Below are positions 32,875-42,987 of a stretch of 64,000 nt of DNA, piece by piece (position 1 is the stretch's first letter; every line of letters begins with the position of its first letter). This DNA comes from Heterodera schachtii. Lineage: Eukaryota; Nematoda; Chromadorea; Rhabditida; Heteroderidae. The stretch lies in the NCBI GenBank assembly GCA_023374025.1, contig SIJG01000092.1, positions 356,853 to 420,852 of the forward strand, given 5' to 3'. The notes below the pieces were generated by a model. It searched no databases. It was not told the origin of the DNA and saw only the letters and a program-made list of their open reading frames with translations. A program made the translations under genes and the position numbers.

Positions 32875-33400
32875 TTATAGTAAAATATTATTGTGGCATA
32901 AAGGCAATTTCGAGAAATTACCTTTCAAAAAATAAATTATATAAATAGAAATAGTGTTCGGAAATAGAAAAACGAGGCTCAAAAATTTTACAATTTTAGA
33001 AGTGCGCTTTTCAAAAACATTTTTGGAAAGCATAATTGCCTTTGTGATATAAATTTCTTCATCCAATTTTATTTGCTGTTTAACGGCGAACCCAAAGTCG
33101 ATAAAACTTGAAGACAAAACATATTATTTATTTATTTAATTTGCTTTTAATTTTGGTTATTTATACCTTTCCATTTTTTGATTTTCAAAGTAAAGATAAC
33201 GAAAACAGATACTTGGGCTAAACCAATGAAGGGCAAATGTGAAATTTACCAGATTTAAACATGTCATAAAAAATTGTAGAATTTAATCCTGTTTAGACAT
33301 AGATAAAATGAAATAAAATTCACTGGGTAACTCAAGAGTTTATGATTTCTTATGCTTATATGCAAAAAAAATAGTTTAAAAAAGTTTATTTTGCCCAAAT
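32875..33400 (-). pseudogene. SPRY exon remnant and a third copy of the copy-A/B promoter
   Basis: The minus strand from about 33113 reads SSSFIDFGFAVKQQIKLDEE, the FGFAVKQQ strand of SPRY, then loses similarity. About 33180-33400 aligns with the upstream region of copy B (30370-30600; shared GGGCTAAACCAA, TTTAATCCTGTTTAG against TTTAATGCTGTTTAG). Two unrelated gene pieces therefore abut here. Confidence 0.5.
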
Positions 33401-33454
33401 TAAATTTAAATATATTTTTTATTTTTTTAAAAATCATTTTAATGTTAATCAAAT

Positions 33455-33645
33455 AAAATATTAAATGCGTTGGGCAAAAGTTTTTTGGATCCCGGGTTCG
33501 AATCCTATGCATGCTAATACATTTTACAATTTTTACTTTTTTGCTGCAGTCAATTATTAAAAATATTTTTTATGAAATAAAATTTTTATTTTTAATTATT
33601 TTCATTAAAACCAAAAAAAACATTAAAGATAAAGATGCAATAATT
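33455..33645 (+). mobile_element. tRNA-derived SINE, diverged copy
   Basis: A B-box match GGGTTCGAATCC at 33491 is followed by the same tail as in the copy at 45.7 kb: ACATTTTA, then TTATTTTTAATTATTTTCATT, then CATTAAAGATAAAGATGCAA. The A-box half is degraded. Confidence 0.55.
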
Positions 33646-34650
33646 TAATTGAAAGGATACATAACTTTCTGTTAAAGATATAATTTTATCTAATATTTTT
33701 ATTTAATATCTTATATGTTAATTAAAATGGTAAAAAAATTTTGTTCATAAAAATATATGTGTGATACACTAATTTACTTTTTATAAAAAAGGAAAAATAA
33801 AAATTAAAAAATGAGTTTGCATGTAAAGAATCCGAACCTGTGGGCTTAAATGAGGACTTGCGCACTACCTCAGCAGAATTGGACACTTGAGCAAGTTGGA
33901 AATAAATATTTCATTTATTTATTCATTAAAAAACTTTGGCACGGCATAACTCGGCACTCGTGCTCATTCCGCAAAAAATAAAAGCACTTTTCTTAAGAAC
34001 CCATGGGTGCTCTATCCACTCACCAAATTTCATTTGGAAATCCCACGGGCACTCAAAAATTCATTAAATTATTTTTTCAAGAAGAATAAAAGAAGAAATC
34101 AAAATTCACTAAATTATTTTTTCTAGGAAAATAAAAAAAAAATTAAAAATTCACTAAATATTTTTTCTAGAAAAATAAAAATCAAAAATTCATTTAATTA
34201 TTTTTTCCAGAAAAATAAAAATCAAAAATTCACTAAATTACCTGACACTAGGAAGGAGTGATCTGATCAAGTTGGTGTAAAAGACTTTTTTGATCAGCAC
34301 CAAAGTTAGAAAGTTGAATTTACTTAATTAAACCACTTATACAAAACTGAAGTTTTGGTACCGAAAAAACTTTGGACTATTATCTTATTTATACCGAAAT
34401 TTAGACGAGGGTGGACGGGCTGTGGAGACTCTCAATTCCGTGAATAAAATAACCGGGGAACAGCGGATATGAAAATACTGGGGATCTCTCCCGTCTTTCA
34501 CCCCGGCGGCGGCGACCCTATTTCATAAATTTAATTTGTACCTGTTTTTTTCGGCTTCCATTTATTTTTCTTTCGCTCATTTGCTATTGTTGAGCACTTT
34601 TCCATAGCATAATAAATCCTTACAATTTATAACCCACCCAGAAGAACGGC
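33646..34650. repeat. Spacer with a 4-unit minisatellite (34050-34240)
   Basis: AAAAATTCACTAAATTATTT recurs about every 45 bp, four times. The rest is not recognised; no gene. Confidence 0.6.
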
Positions 34651-35062
34651 GAAATTTCGTCAATCCTAAAGAATGGGGGTCCCTAATTTGACTTTTTTAT
34701 TTTGCGCTCAAAATCAGTTCACGGGGGTTTTCGAGGGTGCTGATTATTAACCAATTCCGAAGCCCTGACCCGAATTTGGACAAAAAGCTTCAAATTTTTT
34801 TTCAAAATACTCGTTAAAATCGATAGAATTTTGGCGCAAAATGCGTATTTTTTTATTCATTTAATAAATAAAGCATTGATATCAAAATAAATATTTTTAA
34901 ATTTTTTTGTTCGAATTCTTGTCCGGGGTTTCGGAATTGAGCAAGTCCTAGTTCAGATTAGCGATCAGCGCCCTCGAAAACCCCAAAATGCCCATTTGAG
35001 CTAAAATTTAAAAAAACAAAAATAAAAAAGAGACCCACATTCTTTAGAATTGCTGAAATTTC
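34651..35062. repeat. 412-bp foldback repeat
   Basis: CCTAAAGAATGGGGGTC at 34665 pairs with GACCCACATTCTTTAG at 35033. Inner arms also pair (GGTTTTCGAGGGTGCTGAT near 34724 with the inverted copy near 34965). No flanking duplication seen. Confidence 0.75.
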
Positions 35063-35731
35063 AAAAAATTTCCATCAAAATACAGCAAAATTTGATTAAC
35101 AGTAATTTTTACATTCTTTGAATTATTTGATTTCCCAAGTTTTCTCTTTATTTTTTGAAAGTTGGTCAACTTTTTTGAAATTTTGGATACGACTTGAGAA
35201 ACATCTGATCTATCGACCGTTATCAAGAATGCAAAAAGTTATTACTTTTAAGCTAAATTATGCTATATTTTTGAAAAATAGTAAAAATGGCTATTTTATG
35301 AAATGATTTAGCCCCATTTAAAAACCGACCAATTCATCGACTGGGATGCTTTTGAAGGGCTTCTTCTGCTGTCTGCAGGCTATTATCTACAATTTAAAAA
35401 GGGTAAAGTTAAAAATTTAGACAGCAAAGAAAAAATAGTTCCCTAAAATTGAACGACTCTACTCAAACACCGATAAGAGATTTTTTATTTGTATTACATT
35501 TATAAATTTGTAAAGTTTAGAAAAATTGAAATTTCCAAAATACTATAAAATTTTTCAAAAAATACACTCCATAAGGATTGATTTGAAATTTTTTTAAAAA
35601 ATAAGCTCCATAAGAATGGAAAATTGCAACAAAATATCCCCTAAAATTTTGTTTTTCTTCAATATTTGATTTGAAACTTTTGTGTAAACCGCTTCTTATT
35701 TTAACATTTGGTTATTTAAGTTTAATTTGGC
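35063..35731. other. AT-rich spacer
   Basis: Only a fragment of the dispersed ACTCCATAAG-type repeat near 35560; no gene. Confidence 0.4.
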
Positions 35732-36187
35732 TTAATTATCGGAAACAAAGCAATTAAATTTGAATAAATATGCAATATTTGACAAATGTTCTTCGACCTG
35801 TGCTCCCGTGTATAAGAGACCACTTTCGATATAGCGCTCTTTACATCCTTTATCATATCTTTTTTCCAAACATTCGGAGTACGCGTCATCACAATCGACT
35901 TGCTTATTTCCACACGTGAAGAAGCATCTTTAGGATCGAAAATATTGCGCTATTTTAAAAAGGTTTCTTACACTGGATTAGAAGTTCTATAATATTTTAA
36001 ATTTGAAGTATGTTACATTTGGCCACTTTTAATGATAATTTTTTCTTTTTTCCAATTCATCGGAATACTGTATTTAGTGATAGACGATTTTCGACAATTT
36101 ATGCATGCTATTTGCTTTTTATATTTGAATATAAACTTGAAATAGCCTAATTAACATACCATAGCACATTTTTTCGCAGCTGTCCTT
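35732..36187 (-). CDS. Partial gene for a cysteine-rich protein, possibly PLA2-like
   Basis: The terminal exon 35927-35732 on the minus strand encodes CFFTCGNKQVDCDDAYSECL followed by EKRYDKGCKERY and ends at a TAA. The spacing CxxxCG(x5)CD(x5)CL resembles the second disulphide-rich helix of group XII-type secreted phospholipases A2; this is pattern recognition only. A 28-bp upstream exon (36187-36160, DSCEKMCY) has good splice signals but is not in phase with the last exon, so an exon between them or a different splice is missing. No Ca-binding loop or catalytic His-Asp pair was found. No signal peptide exon was identified. Confidence 0.4.
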
Positions 36188-36535
36188 CTAAATAAAAATA
36201 ATTTTTTTCAAAACATTGTTACCTTTTGTTAGAATGAAAAAAGAAATTAGTGCGCGAATATGAATTGAATCTTGACTCAAGAAATTCCAAAGATTTTTTT
36301 AAAAGGACAGAATTTTAATAATATTTAATGTGGAACATTTATTAAACATAATCGTATACTGATTTTTTATTATCATTATTTTAAAATATTTCTATAATTT
36401 AATTAATTGCTTTTTGATTGAATAATAATAAAATATTGAATTTTTAATAGATTGTTGCAATTAATTTGGAAATTCGAAGACATAAATATTTACTTTGTGT
36501 TTTTAATAAATCATTATTCATTTTCTTTTTTACAG
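36188..36535. other. AT-rich spacer
   Basis: Nothing recognised. Confidence 0.4.
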
Positions 36536-36693
36536 AATTTTTCGATTTGTTGGTTGATCAATTTTCCGGTGATGACCAATTGTTTCCGTTTGTTCTTTTG
36601 TTTGACCGTGGTGAAGAAATACGGCCAATTTTGGTTCGGAGGAATTTAAATTCACCGAAAAGCGAGAAACATTCATTGAAACTGATTGATTAA
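36536..36693 (+). pseudogene. SPRY last-exon fragment
   Basis: After a TTTTTTACAG acceptor: EFFDLLVDQFSGDDQLFPFV, LLFDRGEEI, then one missing base (ATACGG where other copies have ATTACGG) shifts the ANFGSEEFKF block out of frame. Stop at 36693. No upstream SPRY exons on this strand. Confidence 0.65.
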
Positions 36694-36892
36694 TTGATAA
36701 CTTGTTCACAGTTGGACCAGCAATTATTGCAAAATCGTCAGCCCGTTGATTTTAAAATTAGCAATATTTATTAATATTTTGGTGTTCATTTCATATTAAT
36801 CAAAGTTCATATTTATTCTAATGAACATGAACAGGAATAAATAATTAGAAATCGTAATTAAATTTTTAGCTAAAGTAATGACCATTTCAACT

Positions 36893-37243
36893 TTTTTTCT
36901 GGAGGACAAATTTTTTTTGTCTCCAAAAAAATCAGATTTTTTCTGCTAATATATTAAAAAATTCAATTAAATTTATTTATTAGAAGAATGTTTAATGAAT
37001 TAAATAAAATTTCGCAGATGCTTGGACTAATACCCGATTAATCAAAAAACTCAAAATCATTATTACAACTTATGCTTTAGGACTGTTATGTACTTTGATT
37101 TGGCCCCTATTATCCGCTTTCATTTTGTGTGGTTCTGATTATTCTTAGATGCATTAAGGTGACAAAATTTTACAAAAAAAAAAGAAATTAATTTACAGTG
37201 GAAACCAGAATATTGGAAACATTTTTGGGGAATGAAACTTCAT
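36893..37243 (-). repeat. 350-bp dispersed repeat, inverted partner of 8945-9300
   Basis: Boundaries from the alignment with 8945-9300. At the right edge TTTACAGTGGAAACC resembles a Tc1/mariner-type end. Confidence 0.8.
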
Positions 37244-37397
37244 AGATATTTTAAATTTTTTAATAATTTAATTTGGATTTTTGTCAATTATAAAATGTTC
37301 AGCAATTTTATACGATTTTGAAAAATAAATCCCTCTCATTGTAATAAGACAAAAATTTAGCAATGCAAATAAAATGTACAATCTTATCATAATATTT

Positions 37398-37530
37398 TCA
37401 ATCTTCCTGCATTTTGTCTCCAAATTGCTTCTTCCAATTGGTAATGCTATTTCTACTAATTTTCAACATTTTTGCAATTTCCTGATCACTAATTTTTGAA
37501 TTTTCTTTTTTATTTTCCAATAAATTTTTA
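37398..37530 (-). pseudogene. Helix-turn-helix fragment, Tc1-like transposase N-terminus
   Basis: The minus strand reads ISDQEIAKMLKISRNSITNW followed by KKQFGDKMQED and a TGA at 37398: a compact helix-turn-helix like those at the N-terminus of Tc1/mariner transposases. No ATG in frame upstream and no catalytic domain downstream. It lies 150 bp from the repeat at 36893-37243, of which it may have been a part. Confidence 0.5.
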
Positions 37531-38125
37531 TTTTTTATTTTTCATTTAAATTATAATGTAAAAATCGAAAATTTACTAATGCAAAAATAAGAAATCCTAC
37601 TTAATTGTAAAAAAATATAAATATTGTCAATAAGTAAAAATAATAATAAATAAGTTTTTCTATTAATTAAAATTTCAATTCTTCTGATCACACAAAAATT
37701 GGAATAATATTTAAATTAAAAATAAAATAATTAACTACTATGTAATTAATGGTTAATTTATTTATTAATTTTCACCTCGTCTAATGGAATATATAAACTG
37801 CACCAAATTTGAGATATATTGTTTGATGGCTTTTTTCAGTAAATTTTAATCCTCATAAATCTTTTTAAAAAGCATAAATATTTTTAACATAGATAATCCT
37901 TTTTTACAAAAATTTGTTTTAAAAATTTTTAATAAATTCTCTCACTGACAAGATTGCTACATCTTGAAATGTTTTTTCAAAATTTTTCTCTAAAGTTAAT
38001 AAATTAATTATTGAATTTATTTATCACCAAAATTATTATTTTTCTTATTGATAAAATTTTTAATTTAAAATTGTCAATTTTTTCTAAAATTATTAGAAAT
38101 ATTTAAATTATTCGTTTACACAGAA
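37531..38125. other. AT-rich spacer
   Basis: Nothing recognised. Confidence 0.4.
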
Positions 38126-38500
38126 AGAGACCCAAATTTAACCTTTTGTTTGCTTTTTTACTGCCAGAAAAACGTTAATAAATCCGTGCGTCTGCCAAAG
38201 TCCGATCAGTCGACGGACGGAAAAGAGCACAAAAGAAGTTGGAAAGAAATTCTGGAGAATATTTACAGAAAACAAAAAATCAGCTGCCAATCTCTGGAGA
38301 AACTGAGACCACGACAAAGGTGGCACCCCAGCAGCAGCCATCACCGTTCAATGCCGAGCATAAGCGCAAGCAAGCACTTGAACTCAGACGGCCTCGCTCC
38401 CCACGGCGAACCCGCCTCTTTTTTTCAGTCACAATATCACAAAAACGGCACATCTACCTAACCAACGGCAACCAACCAACCCAAAACACATACCACTAGG
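38126..38500 (+). other. GC-richer island of unknown origin
   Basis: A 370-bp island, clearly richer in GC than its surroundings, starts after TTTACACAG. Two overlapping open frames exist: one reads KVAPQQQPSPFNAEHKRKQA, the other KRSWKEILENIYRKQKISC. It may be a retroelement or exon remnant. I recognise no domain and cannot choose a frame. Confidence 0.3.
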
Positions 38501-39865
38501 AACTTTTACAAAATTTTAAAAAAGTATATAAACACTTAATCAAAATAATATTTCCTTAATGTATGTTAGCTATTTAGTCACCGTCTGTTTACGCCAAAAT
38601 AGTGATTTCTAGTGACGAAAAATGACGTCAAATGAAAAAATTTTAACGCAGAATTGCGTTTTTTGAGCTCCTTTCTTCAAATCAATTGAGCAAAAAATTG
38701 CTGCCCTACTTATAAGGAGAGATCGACTTTTGTGGAATATGCCTTTTTTCTGCGCACTAAGTTTCGACATATTAAGCAAAAAAAAACTTTTCCATTTGGT
38801 TTGAAACTTCTATGTTGAATTTATTATGCCTTTTTTTGCCTTTTTCGAGATTTTCGTGCCTTAAATGCCTGTCATTCGAAAGCTCTTAACATGCTCTATT
38901 AGCCTTACAAAAAGCGGATAGATTTTCAAGCCTGGAAAAATTTTATTATGAAAAAACTTCAAAAATTTCGACTTTTTGAAACTTTCATGTATAACTTTTT
39001 TGGTATTTGTCTAATCGTGATGCAATACCTTAGAAAAAGTTTCTAAATACATTAAGCTTTCGAATTATACCAACAATGTTGGATTTGGATGACAAAGAAA
39101 AAAGTTAGAGAAAGTTATAGTGGAAAATATATGTTGGGGCCCAACCGTGCCGGCCCAAACATAACGGCCCAACTGAGGTAAACCGGTTCAGGATTAGGGT
39201 TTCCATTTTTAGACACAATAATCGTGATAGGCACAAAAATTGGCAGATAAAATTTTTAAATTCCAAGTACATAATGGGGAAATTTGTGAAATCAAAGTAC
39301 ACATAAAAATTTGAAATATACATAATTAAAAAGAGATAATTTACTCAAATAGTTTGTGTTTTCCCCGGAATTCTTTTATTTCCGCTAAGCAATTTAAGCA
39401 TTTTCAAAAACAACTCTCAATTGATGCAACTTGAAAATCAATATAACTGAGTACACTGTGAGACGGAATCAACCCTTACATTAATTCAAAAAAATTTAAA
39501 ACAAAATCTGTAACATTAATTAAAAAGTCGGTTAGAATGGCGAGGCCATTGTGAGAAAAAAATGGGTCAAAAACCAATATTTCCAAACGTGGTTAGAGAA
39601 AAATATTTTCAATGTGCAGAGATGCGAATATTTCCATCAGTCATATAATAGTTTTTTTCTGTCCTCCTTCTTTTTCTCTCTTCTTCCTTTTTATTTCCCT
39701 TGTCTTACTCGCCAAAAAAAATGTCTAACCAATTCTATTTCAATTTTGTTCTTCTCTTCCCTCCCATGCCTAATTTTCAACATTGAGAAATCAATACCGA
39801 CCTAGATAAATTCATTTATGCAACAAAAAATTAATTCTTTAGAAGAAATTTCAAATCTAACCTTA
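38501..39865. repeat. Spacer with fragments of the CCAACAATGTTGGATTTGG repeat
   Basis: About 38860-39180 aligns with 46570-46680 and 47910-48215 (shared ACCAACAATGTTGGATTTGG). It ends in GGCCCAAC-rich text (39133-39175). No gene. Confidence 0.5.
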
Positions 39866-39905
39866 TTTTAGAGATACAAACTCAAAACTGTCAATTTCGA
39901 CCAAT
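39866..39905 (+). pseudogene. 5' end of a coiled-coil/SPRY exon 1, start codon changed to CTG
   Basis: TTATTTTAGAGATACAAACTC and then CTGTCAATTTCGACCAA match 6290-6327, where the ATG exon reads ATGTCAATTTCGACCAAC. The first base of the start codon is changed. The matching 3' half of such an exon is at 41448, beyond the GA-rich array. Confidence 0.5.
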
Positions 39906-40009
39906 CCATATATAAATTTGACAATTTCTGTGTGTCCGCGATGTTTACGCCATTTGAATTTGCGCTTATAAGACGTTGTGCCAATTTTGTTTTGGAAAAA
40001 TATGAAAAA

Positions 40010-41148
40010 AAAAGAAAGCTGAGAGATTGGGAGAGAGAAAAAAAAAGAAGGAAGAAGGAAAAGAGGATAGAGAGAAGGAGAGAGTGCGAGAAAAAAAGAG
40101 AGAGCCTAGGAGAGAGAAAAAAAAAGGAGAAAGAAGGAAAAGAGGATAGAGAGAAGGAGAGAGTGAGAGAAAAAAAGAGAGAGCCTGGGAGAGAGAAAAA
40201 AAGGAGAAAGGAGGAAAGAGGATAGAGAGAAGGAGAGAGTGCGAGAAAAAAGAGAGAGCCTGGGAGAGAGAAAAAAAGGAGAAAGAAGGAAAAGAGGATA
40301 GAGAGAAGGAGAGAGTGAGAGAAAAAAGAGAGAGCCTGGGAGAGAGAAAAAAAGGAGAAAGAAGGAAAAGAGGATAGAGAGAAGGAGAGAGTGAGAGAAA
40401 AAAAGAGAGAGCCTGGGAGTGAGAAAAGAGAATAGAGAGACTGGTAGAGAGCGAGAGAAAAAAGGGGAGAGAGAGAGAGTGAGAGACTGGGAGAGAGAGA
40501 AAGAGAAAAGAAGAGAGAAAGAAAAGAGGATAGAGAGAAGGAGAGAGTGAGAAAATAGAAGAGAGAGAGATAGAGAGACTATGAGAGAGAGAGAGAGAGA
40601 GAAAAGAAGAGAGAGAGACTGGGAAACAGTGAGAGAAGAAAAGAAATGAGATATTGTGAGAGAGCGAGAGAGAGAATGAGTGAGAGAAAGGGAGAGAGAT
40701 AAGAGGAGAGAGAAAAGAGACGAAAAAGACTAATTTGTAAGAGAAAAGAAAAGAGAGAGACTGGGAGAGAGAGAAAAGAGGAAAAAGAGAGACTGGGAGA
40801 CAGAGTGAGAGCGAGAAAGAAAATGAATAGAGAGAGGCTAGGAGAGAGAAGAGAGAGAGAGAGAGAGAAATGAAAAGAGAGATTGGGAGAGAGAAAGAGA
40901 GAGAAAAGAAGAGAGAGAAAAAGTGGAGGGAGAAAGGAGAAGAGAGATACTGGGTGAGAGAGAGAGAAAGAGAGAGAGCGAAGTGAAGAGAGAGAAAGAG
41001 AGAGAGAGAGTGAATGAGAGACAAAGAGAGAGAAAGAAAAAGACAGATAGAGGGTGAAGAGTGGAGAGAAAGGAGAGAAAAAGAAAGAGAGAGAGAGAGA
41101 AAGTGGGGGAGAGAAAGGGGGAGGGAGAGGTTGGGAGCGAGAGAGAGA

Positions 41149-41180
<32 letters not shown>

Positions 41181-41200
41181 AAGAAGAGAGTGAGCCTGAA
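40010..41200 (+). repeat. 1.2-kb GA-rich (polypurine) array
   Basis: Almost pure A/G on the plus strand. The first 420 bp are a minisatellite of about 86 bp (GAGAGAGCCTGGGAGAGAG recurring five times), grading into irregular GAGA. The 397-residue open frame on the minus strand is low-complexity SLSLSL and not a gene. Polypurine/polypyrimidine tracts can form triplex DNA and are prone to length change. Confidence 0.95.
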
Positions 41201-41406
41201 AATAAAATTAAAATGTTTGAACTAGAACGCAGAATTTTTTAAATTTTATTCTAAACAGGGGTTTAAATTTTGAGAATCTTGATTTCAAATTTATTTTATT
41301 TTAAAATATTTAAACAATGATTTTTGAACAAAATCAAAAATTTAGGAAAATTTTTTAAATTTTTTTTTTTGTAATAATTTTATTGAGATAATTTTATTTT
41401 TATAAC

Positions 41407-41446
41407 TAGCCCAAATGCGCGCCGAAGGCGCGCTTTCGGGCTAGTT
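41407..41446. repeat. Hairpin at the array/exon boundary
   Basis: CTAGCCC...GCGCGCC, GAA, GGCGCGC...GGGCTAG: a 39-bp near-palindrome directly in front of the remaining part of exon 1 of the next gene. Confidence 0.8.
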
Positions 41447-41447
41447 C

Positions 41448-42987
41448 AACAAATTATGGAAATGATTTCACACCATCAGAAAAAGGAGGTAAAAAAAGAT
41501 GTAAAAGGGAAAAATGGGAGAAAAATTGAAATTTAATTAAAGAATTTAATTTAAAATATTTTAGAAGGAAATGGCGATGCAATTAATTTGGAAAATAATG
41601 GACAATTTGATGGAAAAAACACTGAATCGATCACTGAGCAACAACAGCTTAAGGTGGGCAAAAGACAGAATCAATTTGGGATAAACATTTGAATTTATAT
41701 GGTACAAAAGTGATTTTGTTAATTTAAATTCAGGAATTTCGTGAAAAGTTTGCCAAATTGGAAATCGAATTGAAAATGGCCAAATTGGAACTCGAAAATG
41801 TGAGTTTTACCTTAAAAATTCGACTAAAAATTAAAATTTTAAAATTATTTTTAGAAGGCAATTGAACAAAAATTAAAGCACGAAGAAATGATGGGCGAAC
41901 AGAAGGCATTGAAGGAAAAAGTGGCCAAAATTGAACAGAAAAAGGAGAAAAATGGTAAAAACAAAATTATTTTTCTTATTTTATATTATTTTTGTTCATT
42001 TATTAAATAATTTTGATTTAATATTTTAAGCGGCGATGAAAAGCTCACACAATTACAAAATGATCAGAAGAAAATTGTGGAAAGAATCAATGCATTAGAG
42101 CAAGAATCAAAGCAGAGAAAGGTAAATTAAAGAATAAAAAATTTTAAAATATTTTCATAATTGTATATTTAAGCAATTTTATTTTAAATGAATTATTTTA
42201 AGGCATTTTCAAATTTCCGACAAAATTTTTGGGATGTCAATGTTTTTCATGAGAATCTCAAAATCATTGGCAACAAAAGTCAAATTGTCCATTATAAGAG
42301 AATTTTTTCTGCTGGTATTTTTTCATAATTTACTTTACTAATTCTTCCTAAAAAGGTTACTGTTCTTCTGTCTTCGCTAAACATCCGATTTTGCTGGACA
42401 ATAATTCATCTGACAATTTTTACTACGAAATTTCAATTGGAAATTTGAAATGGTAAGAGAATTATTTATTTTTGAATATAAAATTAATCAAAAATATTAA
42501 AATTTATTTTTTATTGTTTTTATTAATTTTTCAGTTGGATGAGCTTCGGATTTGCAGTCAAACAGCAGAACAAATTGGATGGAACAATTCGAACGCGCAA
42601 AGGAACTTATGCAATTGACAGTGATGGCAAAATTTGGATTAACGGAAAAGAAAAAGGAACAAATGCCCAATATCGCTACCATGAAGGCGACACCGTAGGA
42701 ATTGGCGTTAATTCTGTTATTCGGCAGATCATTTTCACCAAAAATGGAAAACGATTGGGTTAACAAATAAATATATTAACTTTTAAAAATTATAATTTAT
42801 TTAATTGAATTTTTTGTTTGAATTGTTGAAAATCCCTTAACTTTTTCACAGATTCCTCCGGTCTTTTTTCATTGCTTCATCTTTTGGTGATGATTCTTTT
42901 CATCCATTCGTTTCTTTGGGTCACTCTGGTGACAAAATTGAGGCGAATTTTGGGCCCAATTTTAAATTTGATTTGGAGGCTCTTTAA
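41448..42987 (+). pseudogene. Coiled-coil/SPRY gene SPRY3, frame damaged
   Basis: Exons: (41448)-41488, 41565-41653, 41734-41799, 41855-41954, 42031-42121, 42203-42314, 42356-42452, 42535-42758, 42852-42987. The first part reads NYGNDFTPSEKG, then a coiled coil rich in Glu, Lys and Gln (EFREKFAKLEIELKMAKLEL). Then a full [72 protein letters not shown]. Damage: no start codon (see 39866), the 41954/42031 junction is one base out of phase, and the last exon is shifted by two bases after TCCGGTC, so HPFVSLGHSGDKIEANFGP is out of frame. The alternative frame of that exon stays open for about 47 hydrophobic residues. Family role: SPRY is a protein-binding domain; secretion is not predicted here. 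Confidence 0.7.

Noticed and set aside
39966..41159. 397-residue minus-strand open frame (SLSLSL...)
   Set aside because: Reads across the GA-rich array; pure low complexity, no start context or splice structure.
41407..41446. GCGCGCC hairpin as a recombination or origin site
   Set aside because: Only one copy and no supporting signal; reported just as a hairpin.
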